Under the pieces are notes generated by a model that searched no databases, was not told the origin of the DNA, and saw only the letters and a program-made list of their open reading frames with translations. From the NCBI GenBank assembly GCA_003512875.1, contig DONZ01000184.1:1-10833 (forward strand): a stretch of 10,833 nucleotides of DNA, given 5' to 3'. The stretch's first letter is position 1. Each line of letters begins with the position of its first letter. Position numbers and translations under genes: made by a program. This DNA is from Desulfovibrio sp. (GTDB lineage Bacteria > Desulfobacterota > Desulfovibrionia > Desulfovibrionales > Desulfovibrionaceae). Shown here one piece after another: positions 1 to 6,510 of the stretch.

Positions 1-243
1 TCTATCGTTTACCCCTTTGCGGTAGCCATAAACGTCAACCCCGCAATGATTACCGTTTTGATGATTTTCTGCCTGGCGCTCGCCATGCTCACCCCGGCGG
101 GCTCCCCCATGTCAGCCCTCATGTTCGGCAACAGCGAATGGGTAAGCACAAAGAATATTTATACATACGTCGTTCCGGGAGTGATTGTCATTTTCCTTTG
201 CGTGTGCGTTGTGGGCATTCCGGTAGGATTTTTGGTGTTCTGA
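1..243 (+). CDS. C-terminal end of an SLC13/DASS-like anion permease (5' end outside window)
   Basis: Frame 1 is open from the window edge to TGA at 241-243 and gives the last 80 residues of a membrane protein. Visible are a hydrophobic helix (about residues 15-33), a re-entrant-like motif TPAGSPMSALMFGN, and a final hydrophobic helix beginning VVPGVIVIFLC and ending GFLVF. A Thr/Pro/Gly/Ser-rich loop before the last helix, then a lysine and a terminal helix, fits the SLC13/DASS and related ion-transporter families, which move di- or tricarboxylates or sulfate across the inner membrane. The substrate cannot be told from this part. The ATG at 46 is internal, because the frame continues upstream without a stop. 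The last 22 residues recur at 6365-6430 with 16 identities, so this gene has a partial second copy in the window. The family call is from motif recall; a related antiporter family is possible. Confidence 0.68.
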   Translation, partial: SIVYPFAVAINVNPAMITVLMIFCLALAMLTPAGSPMSALMFGNSEWVSTKNIYTYVVPGVIVIFLCVCVVGIPVGFLVF

Positions 244-270
244 CATATCTCTGAAAAAACAAAGCCGCTT

Positions 271-345
271 GCGGCGAACCGCACCCCATTTATCGGGCAC
301 AGCCAAACCAATACTTGAGAAGCGGTTCGCGGCGAGGGGTTTTTC
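271..345 (+). terminator. Possible terminator hairpin after the permease gene
   Basis: The arms 271-282 (GCGGCGAACCGC) and 322-333 (GCGGTTCGCGGC) pair over 12 positions with one mismatch. The 3' arm is followed by AGGGG and TTTTT at 340-344. It starts 28 bases after the permease stop, where a terminator is expected. The 39-base loop is long for an intrinsic terminator, so a processing or repeat element is an alternative. Confidence 0.5.
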
Positions 346-429
346 ATTTAAAAAATAAAATTAAAACAATAAATTGAACGCATAATGCATATAATTTTTC
401 TTGCGCTCCTCAAAAAGTCGGTATACATT

Positions 430-485
430 CAAGTACACAAACGGAAAAGTATGTTCTAACCGTTTCTTGTGACGTATCATACTTG
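430..485 (+). other. Nested inverted repeats in the leader of the YbaK-like gene
   Basis: Three short arms pair in nested order: CAAGTA (430-435) with TACTTG (480-485), CACAA (436-440, as TTGTG) with 467-471, and ACGG (441-444) with CCGT (460-463). They end 21 bases before the gene's ATG, close to its ribosome binding site. This could be a structured leader or an operator. No clear -35/-10 pair was found in 346-506, although AT-rich boxes such as TATAAT at 390-395 occur. Confidence 0.35.
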
Positions 486-506
486 CAGTAAACAGGAAAA
501 TTGAAT

Positions 507-992
507 ATGGCAATAGAAAAAGTCAAAGCGTATTTTAAAAAATTCGGCATGGAAAACAAAATACAGGAATTTAAAGTTTCCAGCGCAACCGTTGAGCTTG
601 CCGCTCAAGCCCTGCACTGTGAACCGTGCAGAATTGCCAAAACACTTTCCTTTTCGGTCAATAAACACCCCATATTGATTGTGGCTGCCGGCGACGCCAA
701 AATCGACAATTCAAAATACAAAGCCCAGTTCAAAACAAAAGCGAAAATGCTTTTGCCCGAAGACACCGAAACAATAATCGGGCATAAAGCAGGAGGCGTT
801 TGTCCTTTCGCTGTCAATGAAAATATTGACGTTTATCTTGATGAATCATTAAAACGCTTTCAAACCGTTTTTCCCGCTTGCGGAAGTGATAACAGCGCCA
901 TCGAGCTGACCATTCCAGAACTTGAACAATATGCCCAAATGACGGCATGGATAGATGTTTGCAAAAATTGGAATGAACCCAAGAATGATTAA
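507..992 (+). CDS. YbaK/EbsC-family aminoacyl-tRNA deacylase
   Basis: 161 residues, almost entirely one YbaK/EbsC domain, the usual size for a stand-alone member. The family hydrolyses mischarged tRNAs in trans (for example Cys- or Ala-tRNA(Pro)), protecting translation in the cytoplasm. Visible hallmarks are the RIAKTL stretch with the conserved Lys at residue 45, ILIVAAGDAKID (56-67), and the glycine-rich GHKAGGVCPF loop (92-101), which shapes the substrate pocket. The start is ATG 507, because AGGAAA at 494-499 lies 7 bases upstream; the in-frame TTG at 501 is too close to it. The gene stands alone between a permease and a gene remnant. Similarity between the two duplicated segments of the window resumes just after its stop, so it looks like an insertion in the left copy (or a loss from the right one). 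Which tRNA it edits is not evident. Confidence 0.88.
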   Translation: MAIEKVKAYFKKFGMENKIQEFKVSSATVELAAQALHCEPCRIAKTLSFSVNKHPILIVAAGDAKIDNSKYKAQFKTKAKMLLPEDTETIIGHKAGGVCPFAVNENIDVYLDESLKRFQTVFPACGSDNSAIELTIPELEQYAQMTAWIDVCKNWNEPKND

Positions 993-996
993 TCCG

Positions 997-1046
997 ATAT
1001 GCAGAAATATTGTACTATTCATATCGATAACAATATTAAATTCATC
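997..1046. repeat. Left copy of a duplicated non-coding block
   Basis: Bases 1017-1041 match 6521-6545 at 23 of 25 positions in the same orientation, and weaker similarity reaches back to about 997, right after the YbaK-like stop. Both copies lie downstream of a permease 3' end and upstream of the 3' end of related minus-strand genes. Between this block and the terminator at 1109 I see nothing else. Confidence 0.7.
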
Positions 1047-1108
1047 ATGCCGATAAAAAATAAAACACATCTCTTGCAAGCTGAAAAGCCGTTCTAAAGA
1101 ATATCCGC

Positions 1109-1136
1109 AAAAGCAGCTTGAAAGTATTCCAAGCCG
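1109..1136 (-). terminator. Terminator-like hairpin after the left gene-X remnant
   Basis: On the minus strand CGGCTTG (1136-1130) can pair with CAAGCTG (1120-1114) through one G-U pair, leaving a 9-base loop and then C plus four T. The complete related gene at 6671 has the same kind of hairpin at the same place, also with a 9-base loop. The short T tract makes activity uncertain. It may also end gntR transcripts. Confidence 0.5.
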
Positions 1137-1144
1137 TTTTTTAT

Positions 1145-1398
1145 TCACATTCTTTTAAGTTTCGCATCAAAATATTCATCCAATACCGGTGAATTAACAG
1201 TATGCATTAACGAAGCTGTTTCTATGGCATTAACCATATTGATAATTTCTCTTTCAGTCACTTTAAAAAGGACGGACTGGGCTGTTTCCAAATCAAAACC
1301 TTTTTCATAATTGCTTCAGGCATGATTTGATGGTGAAGCATAGACACATTAGCTATTATATAAACTGATACATCAGATAAATTTAAAACCGCTTCCAT
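1145..1398 (-). pseudogene. Truncated, frameshifted copy of the 6671-7138 gene (gene X remnant)
   Basis: Reading the minus strand, the frame ending at TGA 1147-1145 gives 51 residues beginning GFDLETAQSV and ending AKLKRM. About 27 of them match the C-terminus of the complete protein encoded at 7138-6671 (shared blocks GFDL, EREI, NAI, SLM, LDE). The longer protein has about 10 extra residues before LDE. Upstream the frame is interrupted near 1300 within a run of five A. One added A would join it to the frame opening at ATG 1398 and give about 84 residues, so either a real frameshift or a sequencing slip is possible. No good ribosome binding site precedes ATG 1398, and the N-terminal half of the family is missing or unrecognisable up to the gntR stop. 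The function of the family is unknown. Confidence 0.72.
1363..1378. promoter_or_regulatory. Operator-like near-palindrome downstream of gntR
   Basis: AACTGATACATCAGAT matches 14 of 16 bases of the perfect palindrome at 2303-2318 upstream of dctP. It lies inside the gene-X remnant, 63 bases beyond the gntR stop. The core CTGATACATCAG is nearly self-complementary. It may be a second binding site for the adjacent GntR protein, or chance in AT-rich DNA. Confidence 0.4.
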
Positions 1399-1440
1399 GC
1401 GTATTATCGCAAAACAAGCATTTTTCCGCAACATTCAATT

Positions 1441-2115
1441 TCAGTCGTTTTTTGAAACGCCGTAGGCTTTTTTGATATAATGCAGATTATAATCAATTCC
1501 CCAGTGGATTTGCTTGATAATGTATTCAAGCTTGGCAATATTCTTTTCCTTTATGGAATCAACAATCTGCCCATGCTCTTTAATCGCGTTTTGATACCAT
1601 TCCCTGATGAAATTCTTGCGGGGAAAGTCCCAAAGCCTGTTTTTGATAGGCGTGATAATGCGTTCGGCAAAAACATTTTTGCCAAGTTCGGTGAAAACAT
1701 CATGAAATTCATAATGGCATTTGTCATATGTGACCATGTCGTCCTCATTCAGAGCGTTTCTCATTTCTTCATTTTTCAGGTAAAGATATTCCAAATGCTC
1801 CGGCATGTAAAAATGCAGGGAGCTCATTATGAGCAGCGCTTCAAGCGTTCCGATGGTGCTGTATAAAAAAGGAAAATCTTCATATTCCAAAGAATTGATC
1901 ACAACTTTGCTGCGCGGATAAATGGTCAGAAATCCTTCCGCTTCAAGCTTGATGAGCGAATCCCTCAAAGGAGTGCTGCTCATGGCGAGCTTTTTGCTGA
2001 TATCTTTCAAATTCAGCGTGCTTCCCGGAAGAAGCACGCCGTCACGCATTTGTTTCAGCAAATACTCATAAACTTTTTCACGTGCGGACCCTTCGGAATG
2101 AATTGGCTGTATCAT
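1441..2115 (-). CDS. GntR-family transcriptional regulator, FadR/FCD type
   Basis: 224 residues, typical for the family. Residues 9-73 form a winged helix: a GxLxPGSxLNLKDISKKLAMSSTPLRDSL-type helix-turn-helix followed by LEAEGFL and the wing IYPRSKV. Residues about 80-215 form an all-helical FCD ligand domain. Candidate metal or ligand residues of that domain are D131, H138 in YEFH, H181 and H204. Such proteins bind DNA as dimers and respond to small organic acids. The start is placed at ATG 2115, because GGAAG lies 5 bases upstream. The in-frame ATG at 2145 abuts a good -10 box and would fall before the likely transcript start. The gene diverges from the dctP operon, with 246 bases between the two starts, and a perfect palindrome lies in that gap, so it is the likely regulator of that operon. 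Repressor or activator status is not shown. Confidence 0.9.
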   Translation of the reverse strand: MIQPIHSEGSAREKVYEYLLKQMRDGVLLPGSTLNLKDISKKLAMSSTPLRDSLIKLEAEGFLTIYPRSKVVINSLEYEDFPFLYSTIGTLEALLIMSSLHFYMPEHLEYLYLKNEEMRNALNEDDMVTYDKCHYEFHDVFTELGKNVFAERIITPIKNRLWDFPRKNFIREWYQNAIKEHGQIVDSIKEKNIAKLEYIIKQIHWGIDYNLHYIKKAYGVSKND

Positions 2116-2146
2116 ATATCTTCCTTTTATCATTATGCTTTTCATA

Positions 2147-2173
2147 AGTATATCAAATAAAACATCAAGTCAA
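2147..2173 (-). promoter_or_regulatory. Probable gntR promoter
   Basis: The minus strand reads TTGACT (2173-2168) and TATACT (2152-2147), each 5 of 6 to the sigma-70 consensus. The spacing is short, 15 bases. A start about 7 bases beyond the -10 box would exclude the ATG at 2145 and supports translation from 2115. TATATCA at 2149-2155 overlaps the -10 and resembles half of the 2303 palindrome, which might allow autoregulation. Confidence 0.5.
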
Positions 2174-2302
2174 CAACAAAAATACAATTTATCTTTCAGA
2201 AAAATATATAATTATAAGAGGTTATATCTATTTCGCAAACAAAATCACAGAATTTTTTAAAAAAGGCTTTTCTTTTTTTAAAAATTTTTATATAGATAAG
2301 TT

Positions 2303-2318
2303 AACTGATATATCAGTT
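2303..2318. promoter_or_regulatory. Perfect 16-bp palindrome, candidate GntR operator for dctPQM
   Basis: AACTGATATATCAGTT is exactly self-complementary. It lies 44 bases before the dctP ATG and downstream of an AT-rich region containing possible -10 sequences (TATATAGAT near 2289). No convincing -35 box could be chosen. Its position next to a divergent GntR gene, and the near copy at 1363-1378, make it the best operator candidate. The rest of 2174-2302 is AT-rich with no other clear element. Confidence 0.62.
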
Positions 2319-2361
2319 GAAACAACATAAAACATTTTCTTTGTTTTTAATGGAGGAACGT

Positions 2362-3360
2362 ATGAAAAAATTATTGAAACAAGCATTAGCGGCATGCGCC
2401 GCGGTTTTGCTGTCCGCCGGCATTTCCCAAGCCGCTGATTACAACCTCAAATTACAAACATATTATCCGGCGACAACCCTGCAAATCGCCAAAGGGTTTG
2501 CGGATAACGTAAAAGCCATGTCAAACGGCAGGGTCGACATCCAAATTTTCTCCGGCGGAGAACTTGTCGGCTCCGGCAATATCCTGAAATCCGTTAAAAC
2601 TGGCATGATCGACATCGGACACGGCATGGGCCACCATTTTGCGGAAATGAAGACAGGCACGTTGGAATCCGGGCTTCCCATGGCTTGGATGGACGCCACG
2701 GAAGCGCAAATCCTCTATAAGCACAGAGGATTGAAAGAAATTTTTGAAAAGCAGTATGAAAACGCCGGAGTCGTGTATCTCGGGCCGACCAGAGCTTCCG
2801 CATACCAGCTCCTGACCAAAACCCCGGTCAGCTCCCTTGATGAACTGAGAAAATTAAAAATCAGGGCGGTGGGCGCAGCAGCAAAAATGCTCACCAATTT
2901 GGGTGTGAGCTGTGTGAACCTTCCAGTGGAAGATATTTACATGGCGCTTTCAACCGGACAGATTGACGGCGTTCTGTACGGAAACGCGTTTGAATACGAA
3001 GAAACCAAATATTACGAAGTCGCCCGATATATCAATACGACGCCGCTCATCGACCCGATCACCGACACGCTGATCATCAATAAAAAACTTTGGGATTCTT
3101 TCCCTGACGACATTAAAGCCATTTTCAGAGCTGCCGCCGACTGCGCCGTAAACGATTACTATTTCTTCACGGCGAACGAAAGCATGCGCGTTATCGGAAC
3201 CACGTTCAAAGACAAGACAACGTCTTTCTCCGCGGAAGACCAAAAAGAAATCCTCCAAGCCGCAATCAAAGTATGGGACGAGGAAGCGAAACGCTCTCCT
3301 GAATTTGCGAAAGGCGTAGAAATTTTGAAACAGTTCGCCAAAGAAAAAGGAAGACTCTAA
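2362..3360 (+). CDS. dctP: TRAP transporter periplasmic solute-binding protein, DctP family
   Basis: 332 residues. It captures the substrate in the periplasm and delivers it to the DctQM permease, which is driven by a sodium or proton gradient. Residues 1-24 are a Sec signal peptide (KK, hydrophobic core, cleavage after ISQA). The mature protein has the DctP fold: an N-terminal lobe with SGGELVGSG (64-72), then the conserved KIRAVG, whose R168 corresponds to the Arg that salt-bridges a carboxylate in characterised members, followed by LPVEDIYMALSTGQIDGV (187-204) at the hinge. The start is ATG 2362, with GGAGG at 2352-2356 in good position. The upstream TTG at 2317 overlaps the operator and is rejected. 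It is the first gene of the operon, and a hairpin follows it before dctQ. The substrate is unknown; the agmatinase-like gene downstream hints at a guanidino acid. Confidence 0.95.
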   Translation: MKKLLKQALAACAAVLLSAGISQAADYNLKLQTYYPATTLQIAKGFADNVKAMSNGRVDIQIFSGGELVGSGNILKSVKTGMIDIGHGMGHHFAEMKTGTLESGLPMAWMDATEAQILYKHRGLKEIFEKQYENAGVVYLGPTRASAYQLLTKTPVSSLDELRKLKIRAVGAAAKMLTNLGVSCVNLPVEDIYMALSTGQIDGVLYGNAFEYEETKYYEVARYINTTPLIDPITDTLIINKKLWDSFPDDIKAIFRAAADCAVNDYYFFTANESMRVIGTTFKDKTTSFSAEDQKEILQAAIKVWDEEAKRSPEFAKGVEILKQFAKEKGRL

Positions 3361-3370
3361 CCATGAGGGC

Positions 3371-3399
3371 TCAGGGCGGCAAGCCGCCCTGACTTTTTT
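3371..3399 (+). terminator. Strong hairpin with T tract between dctP and dctQ
   Basis: TCAGGGCGGC (3371-3380) pairs perfectly with GCCGCCCTGA (3383-3392), leaving a 2 to 4 base loop, and TTTTTT follows at 3394-3399. It begins 10 bases after the dctP stop. It has the form of an intrinsic terminator or 3'-stabilising structure and would give more binding-protein mRNA than permease mRNA, a known arrangement in transport operons. Partial read-through must supply dctQM, since I see no separate promoter in the remaining 26 bases. Confidence 0.85.
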
Positions 3400-3425
3400 G
3401 CAACATCAGCGGAAAAGGACGTATT

Positions 3426-3935
3426 ATGATGACAATAAAAAGAATTGTGGAATGCATTGATAAAACGAACCGTTTTATCACATCGTTCACAATGTGGCTC
3501 ATTCTTCCATTGATCGGCATCATGCTTTTTGAGGTGGTCATGCGCTATGCGTTCCATTCCCCGACGGTTTGGGGGGCGGAACTGAGTTCCATGATTTTCG
3601 GTATCTATATGATTTATTCGGGACCTTGCTCTGTTTATGAAAAAGTGCAGGTAAGCGTCGATTTGTTTTCTTCAAAATGGAAACCCAGAACGCAAGCCGC
3701 CGTGCATTGCCTCACCTATGTTTTCACCATGGCGTTTTTCGTCAGCATAATTTCTTTAACCTTTAAATACGCAATGGAATCATGGGAATTGAAAGAAGTG
3801 TCGACATCCGCGTGGGGTCAGCCCATTTATCATTGGAAAGCCCTCATCCCCATAGCCTATGTGCTGACTTTCGCGCAAACGGTTTCCGACTTCATCCGCA
3901 ACGCATACCTTGCGATAACCGGGGAGGAATTATGA
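3426..3935 (+). CDS. dctQ: TRAP transporter small permease subunit, DctQ family
   Basis: 169 residues, the normal DctQ size. It pairs with DctM in the inner membrane and helps couple the binding protein to transport. Four hydrophobic segments are visible at about 20-39, 54-70, 94-113 and 136-156. Family hallmarks are FEVVMRYAFHSPTVWGAE (35-52) and the VSVDLF segment (77-81), where many homologues have a His/Arg-Val-Asp pattern. The start ATG 3426 follows AAAAGGA by 6 to 7 bases; an adjacent ATG at 3429 is possible. Its TGA overlaps the ATG of dctM (ATGA), so the two are translationally coupled. Confidence 0.93.
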   Translation: MMTIKRIVECIDKTNRFITSFTMWLILPLIGIMLFEVVMRYAFHSPTVWGAELSSMIFGIYMIYSGPCSVYEKVQVSVDLFSSKWKPRTQAAVHCLTYVFTMAFFVSIISLTFKYAMESWELKEVSTSAWGQPIYHWKALIPIAYVLTFAQTVSDFIRNAYLAITGEEL

Positions 3936-5248
3936 TAGACGCGTATTCGACCACCGCATACATGTTTCTTTCCATGCTGCTTTTAATGGCAACAGGTCTG
4001 CCTATTGTTTACTGCCTCGGCGCAGTCGGCTCTCTTGCCGCAATTTTCCTTTGGGGCTTTGAAGCGCTGGACATCGTTTATTTTGCAACTGTCGACCTCA
4101 TGAACAACCTTATCCTGAGCGCCGTACCGCTCTTTATTTTCATGGGCTTCGTCCTTCATGAATCAAAAATAGGCAGGGATTTGTTCGACACCGTCCATTT
4201 GTGTTCGGGCAGGCTCCGCGGTGCATTGGGTATAGGAACAATGCTTTTATGCGCATTGATGGCTGCCATGCTCGGAGTAAGTTCCGCGACGGTACTCTCC
4301 ATGGGCGTTATCGCCGTTCCTGCCATGCTCCAAAAAAAATATGACAAATCACTGGCTGTCGGCATCGTACAGGCGGGCGGCGCATTGGGCTTTTTAATTC
4401 CTCCCAGCATGATGATGGTCATGTATGCCTTCATCAGCGGCGTTTCGGTCGGAAAGCTTTTTGCAGGCGGCATTGTTCCCGGAATTTTGCTTTCGCTGAT
4501 TTATATCCTTTATATCGTCATCCTCGCATGGCTCAAGCCGGATTATGCTCCCGCCATGGAAACCGAGGAACCCGTCTGCACCAAAATCAAAGCCAAAGCC
4601 CTTCTTGAACTTGCGCTTCCATTAACCCTTATTTTCTCTATCTTGGGCACTATCTTCATGGGCTTGGCTTCTCCGACAGAAGCAGCCGCCATCGGCGCGG
4701 CAGGCTCCCTTGTCTGCGCCGCAATCAAAAAACGCCTGAATTTGGAAATGCTCAAAGCCAGCTGCAGGCAAACATTCGCTATTTGCGGTTTTGCGGCATA
4801 CCTTATCATAGCGGCATTGATTTTCAGCAAAGTTTACACCGGACTTGGCGCGACAACAATGATCAAATCCCTTGTCCTCGGACTTGACCCCAATCCCATT
4901 GTCGTCATGGCGCTTATTCAGATCTCGTTTTTCATCTTAGGAATGTTCATGGACGACATCGCCATTTTATTCATGTGCATGCCCATTTATATCCCTATCA
5001 TCATCGGTTTGGGTTTTGACCCCGTATGGTTCGGCATTTTATTTGTTGTCAATATGCAAATGGCGTATATCACGCCGCCGTACGGGCTTAACTTATTTTA
5101 CATGCGGGCGGTGGCGCCGAAAGAAGTCACCCTGAAAGACATTTATTGGGGCGCTGTTCCGTTCATTTTCCTGCAAGGGCTTCTTCTCGTTCTTTTAATT
5201 TTGTTCCCGCAGCTTGTGCTTTGGCTTCCCGACTTGATTTTCGGATAA
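3932..5248 (+). CDS. dctM: TRAP transporter large permease subunit, DctM family
   Basis: 438 residues and highly hydrophobic, the expected size for DctM, the translocating subunit. Motifs in order: VPLFIFMG (65-72), GVSSATV (115-121), GALGFLIPPS (150-159), ASPTEAAAIGA (246-256) and ITPPYGLNLF (380-389). These repeated Pro/Ser/Thr re-entrant motifs are the signature of the two inverted halves of the ion-transporter fold. The ATG at 3932 overlaps the dctQ stop and has GGGGAGGAA in front. A longer frame upstream to ATG 3782 only runs through dctQ in another frame and is rejected. The next gene starts 13 bases after the stop, so it belongs to the same operon. Confidence 0.96.
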   Translation: MIDAYSTTAYMFLSMLLLMATGLPIVYCLGAVGSLAAIFLWGFEALDIVYFATVDLMNNLILSAVPLFIFMGFVLHESKIGRDLFDTVHLCSGRLRGALGIGTMLLCALMAAMLGVSSATVLSMGVIAVPAMLQKKYDKSLAVGIVQAGGALGFLIPPSMMMVMYAFISGVSVGKLFAGGIVPGILLSLIYILYIVILAWLKPDYAPAMETEEPVCTKIKAKALLELALPLTLIFSILGTIFMGLASPTEAAAIGAAGSLVCAAIKKRLNLEMLKASCRQTFAICGFAAYLIIAALIFSKVYTGLGATTMIKSLVLGLDPNPIVVMALIQISFFILGMFMDDIAILFMCMPIYIPIIIGLGFDPVWFGILFVVNMQMAYITPPYGLNLFYMRAVAPKEVTLKDIYWGAVPFIFLQGLLLVLLILFPQLVLWLPDLIFG

Positions 5249-5261
5249 AAAAGGATTGAAT

Positions 5262-6209
5262 ATGATGACTGTAAATTCACTAGAAATACCAAGATTTTCC
5301 GGCATTAGAACCTTCATGCGCCTGCCTCAGGCGGCAGACGGACAAAAAGCGGACGTTTCCGTCATCGGGGTTCCTTTCGATACGGCAACCTCGTTCAGAC
5401 CGGGAACAAGATTCGGACCTGCCGCCCTGCGCGAAGCTTCCCTTATTCTCAAACCCTATTGCCCCGTCGTGGATGTGGATATTCTGGAACATTTGACAAT
5501 CGCCGATTATGGCGACTGCCCGACAATTCCGGGATACACCGAGGAAAGCCTCGACAAGATTCAGGAACACTTATTTCCCTTTTACAAGGAAAACACCGTT
5601 CCCGTTGTCTTAGGCGGCGACCACAGCATAACCCTTGCGGAACTGAGGGCTTTTCATGAAGCGAAAGGACCTGCGGCACTGCTCCACTTCGACGCCCACA
5701 GCGATACCGTTCCGGAATACTTCGGAAAACCTTATAACCACGGCTCGCCTTTCTACCATGCCCTCAACGAAGGATTGATCATTCCGGAAAAATCCATACA
5801 AATCGGCATACGCGGACCTCTTTACGACAAGCATATCTTGGATTATCCCAAAAACAAAGGCTTGCGAATCGTCCTGGGCGACGAACTCCACAACAGGGGC
5901 TGTGATGCAATTATCGCCGAAGCCATTGCACGGCTGCAAGGAAGCCCTGTTTTTTTAACCTTTGACATTGATTTTCTTGACGCTTCGTACGCTCCGGGAA
6001 CAGGAACCCCGGAAGTGGAAGGCTTTTCAACACGGCAAGCCCTCTGCATGGTCCGAAAAATCTGCAAAAAAATCGATGTGGCAGCCATGGACCTCGTGGA
6101 AGTTCTGCCGGATAAGGACGCTTCAGGCATAACCGCCTTAGCCGGCGTTTCAGTAATCCATGCCTTTCTCGCCGCCCTTGCATGGCGGAAAAGCAATACG
6201 CCTTCATAA
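5262..6209 (+). CDS. Agmatinase/arginase (ureohydrolase) family hydrolase
   Basis: 315 residues, the family's usual length. Ureohydrolases use two Mn ions to split guanidino compounds into urea and an amine. All metal ligands are visible: H121 in GGDHS, D144/H146/D148 in FDAHSD, and D235/D237 in FDID. Further marks are PFDTATSFRPGTRFGP (38-53), NHGSPF (159-164), APGTGTPE (244-251) and AMDLVEVLP (275-283). The motif after APGTGTP is EVEGF instead of the common Gly-Gly version, and it lies near the specificity region, so the substrate may not be agmatine; guanidinobutyrate or guanidinopropionate are family alternatives. The start is ATG 5262 with AAGGA 6 bases upstream; TTG 5256 is too close to that site. 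Co-transcription with dctPQM suggests the enzyme acts on what the transporter imports. There is no signal peptide, so it is cytoplasmic. Confidence 0.9.
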   Translation: MMTVNSLEIPRFSGIRTFMRLPQAADGQKADVSVIGVPFDTATSFRPGTRFGPAALREASLILKPYCPVVDVDILEHLTIADYGDCPTIPGYTEESLDKIQEHLFPFYKENTVPVVLGGDHSITLAELRAFHEAKGPAALLHFDAHSDTVPEYFGKPYNHGSPFYHALNEGLIIPEKSIQIGIRGPLYDKHILDYPKNKGLRIVLGDELHNRGCDAIIAEAIARLQGSPVFLTFDIDFLDASYAPGTGTPEVEGFSTRQALCMVRKICKKIDVAAMDLVEVLPDKDASGITALAGVSVIHAFLAALAWRKSNTPS

Positions 6210-6243
6210 AAAAACGGGTATCCCGATAAACATGTATCCGCGC

Positions 6244-6288
6244 CATGCCCCGTCCATCGGACAAAACAAAACCGATGAACGGGGTGTG
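6244..6288. terminator. Long hairpin after the hydrolase gene, possible operon end
   Basis: CCCCGTCCATCGG (6248-6260) pairs with CCGATGAACGGGG (6272-6284) with one mismatch over 13 positions and an 11-base loop, and G-U and A-T pairs extend the stem outward. It lies 39 bases after the hydrolase stop. There is no T tract on either side, so it is not a textbook intrinsic terminator. It may be a 3' end stabiliser or a repeat: one arm and loop resemble bases 284-312 after the other permease copy. Confidence 0.5.
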
Positions 6289-6329
6289 GGGTAATTTGCG
6301 GCGGTATTTTATTCTCAATCATCCCTCCA

Positions 6330-6433
6330 TGGTAGCTATATACATATTACCCCTGCACAGTATTCCAGGAGTAATTGCTATTTTCCTCTGCATATGTACT
6401 GTCGGTATGCCTGCTGAATTTCTTGTATTTTGG
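6330..6433 (+). pseudogene. Tail-only remnant of the SLC13-like permease
   Basis: Residues beginning PGVIAIFLCIC and ending AEFLVF (6365-6430) match the end of the window-start permease at 16 of 22 positions, without gaps. The permease stop TGA (241-243) corresponds to TGG (6431-6433) here, so the frame reads on into AT-rich DNA. Similarity extends weakly upstream to about 6330 with a small gap. No transporter sequence precedes it; the open frame from 6245 runs through the hairpin instead. It is a relic of a duplication, and expression as a protein is unlikely. Confidence 0.75.
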
Positions 6434-6510
6434 CTTTCTTCAAAAGATGTAAATATATTAACTATAACTCGGTATAAAAACTATTTTTTTAAAAAACTCC
6501 ATCATATATA

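Noticed and set aside
46..243. A separate small membrane protein starting at ATG 46
   Set aside because: The frame is open back to the window edge and continues the same transporter, so the ATG is internal.
265..339. A tRNA-like fold near GCGGTTCGC
   Set aside because: There is no complete cloverleaf: acceptor and anticodon arms cannot be formed, and the paired arms fit a hairpin.
849..1148. Minus-strand 99-codon open frame over the YbaK-like gene's end
   Set aside because: It is a shadow of the deacylase and the duplicated non-coding block, with no ribosome site or family pattern.
2317..2361. N-terminal extension of dctP from TTG 2317
   Set aside because: It overlaps the palindrome and precedes a clear ribosome site and signal peptide at ATG 2362.
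3782..3931. N-terminal extension of dctM
   Set aside because: It runs through dctQ in another frame and lacks family similarity; the ATGA overlap with a strong ribosome site marks the real start.
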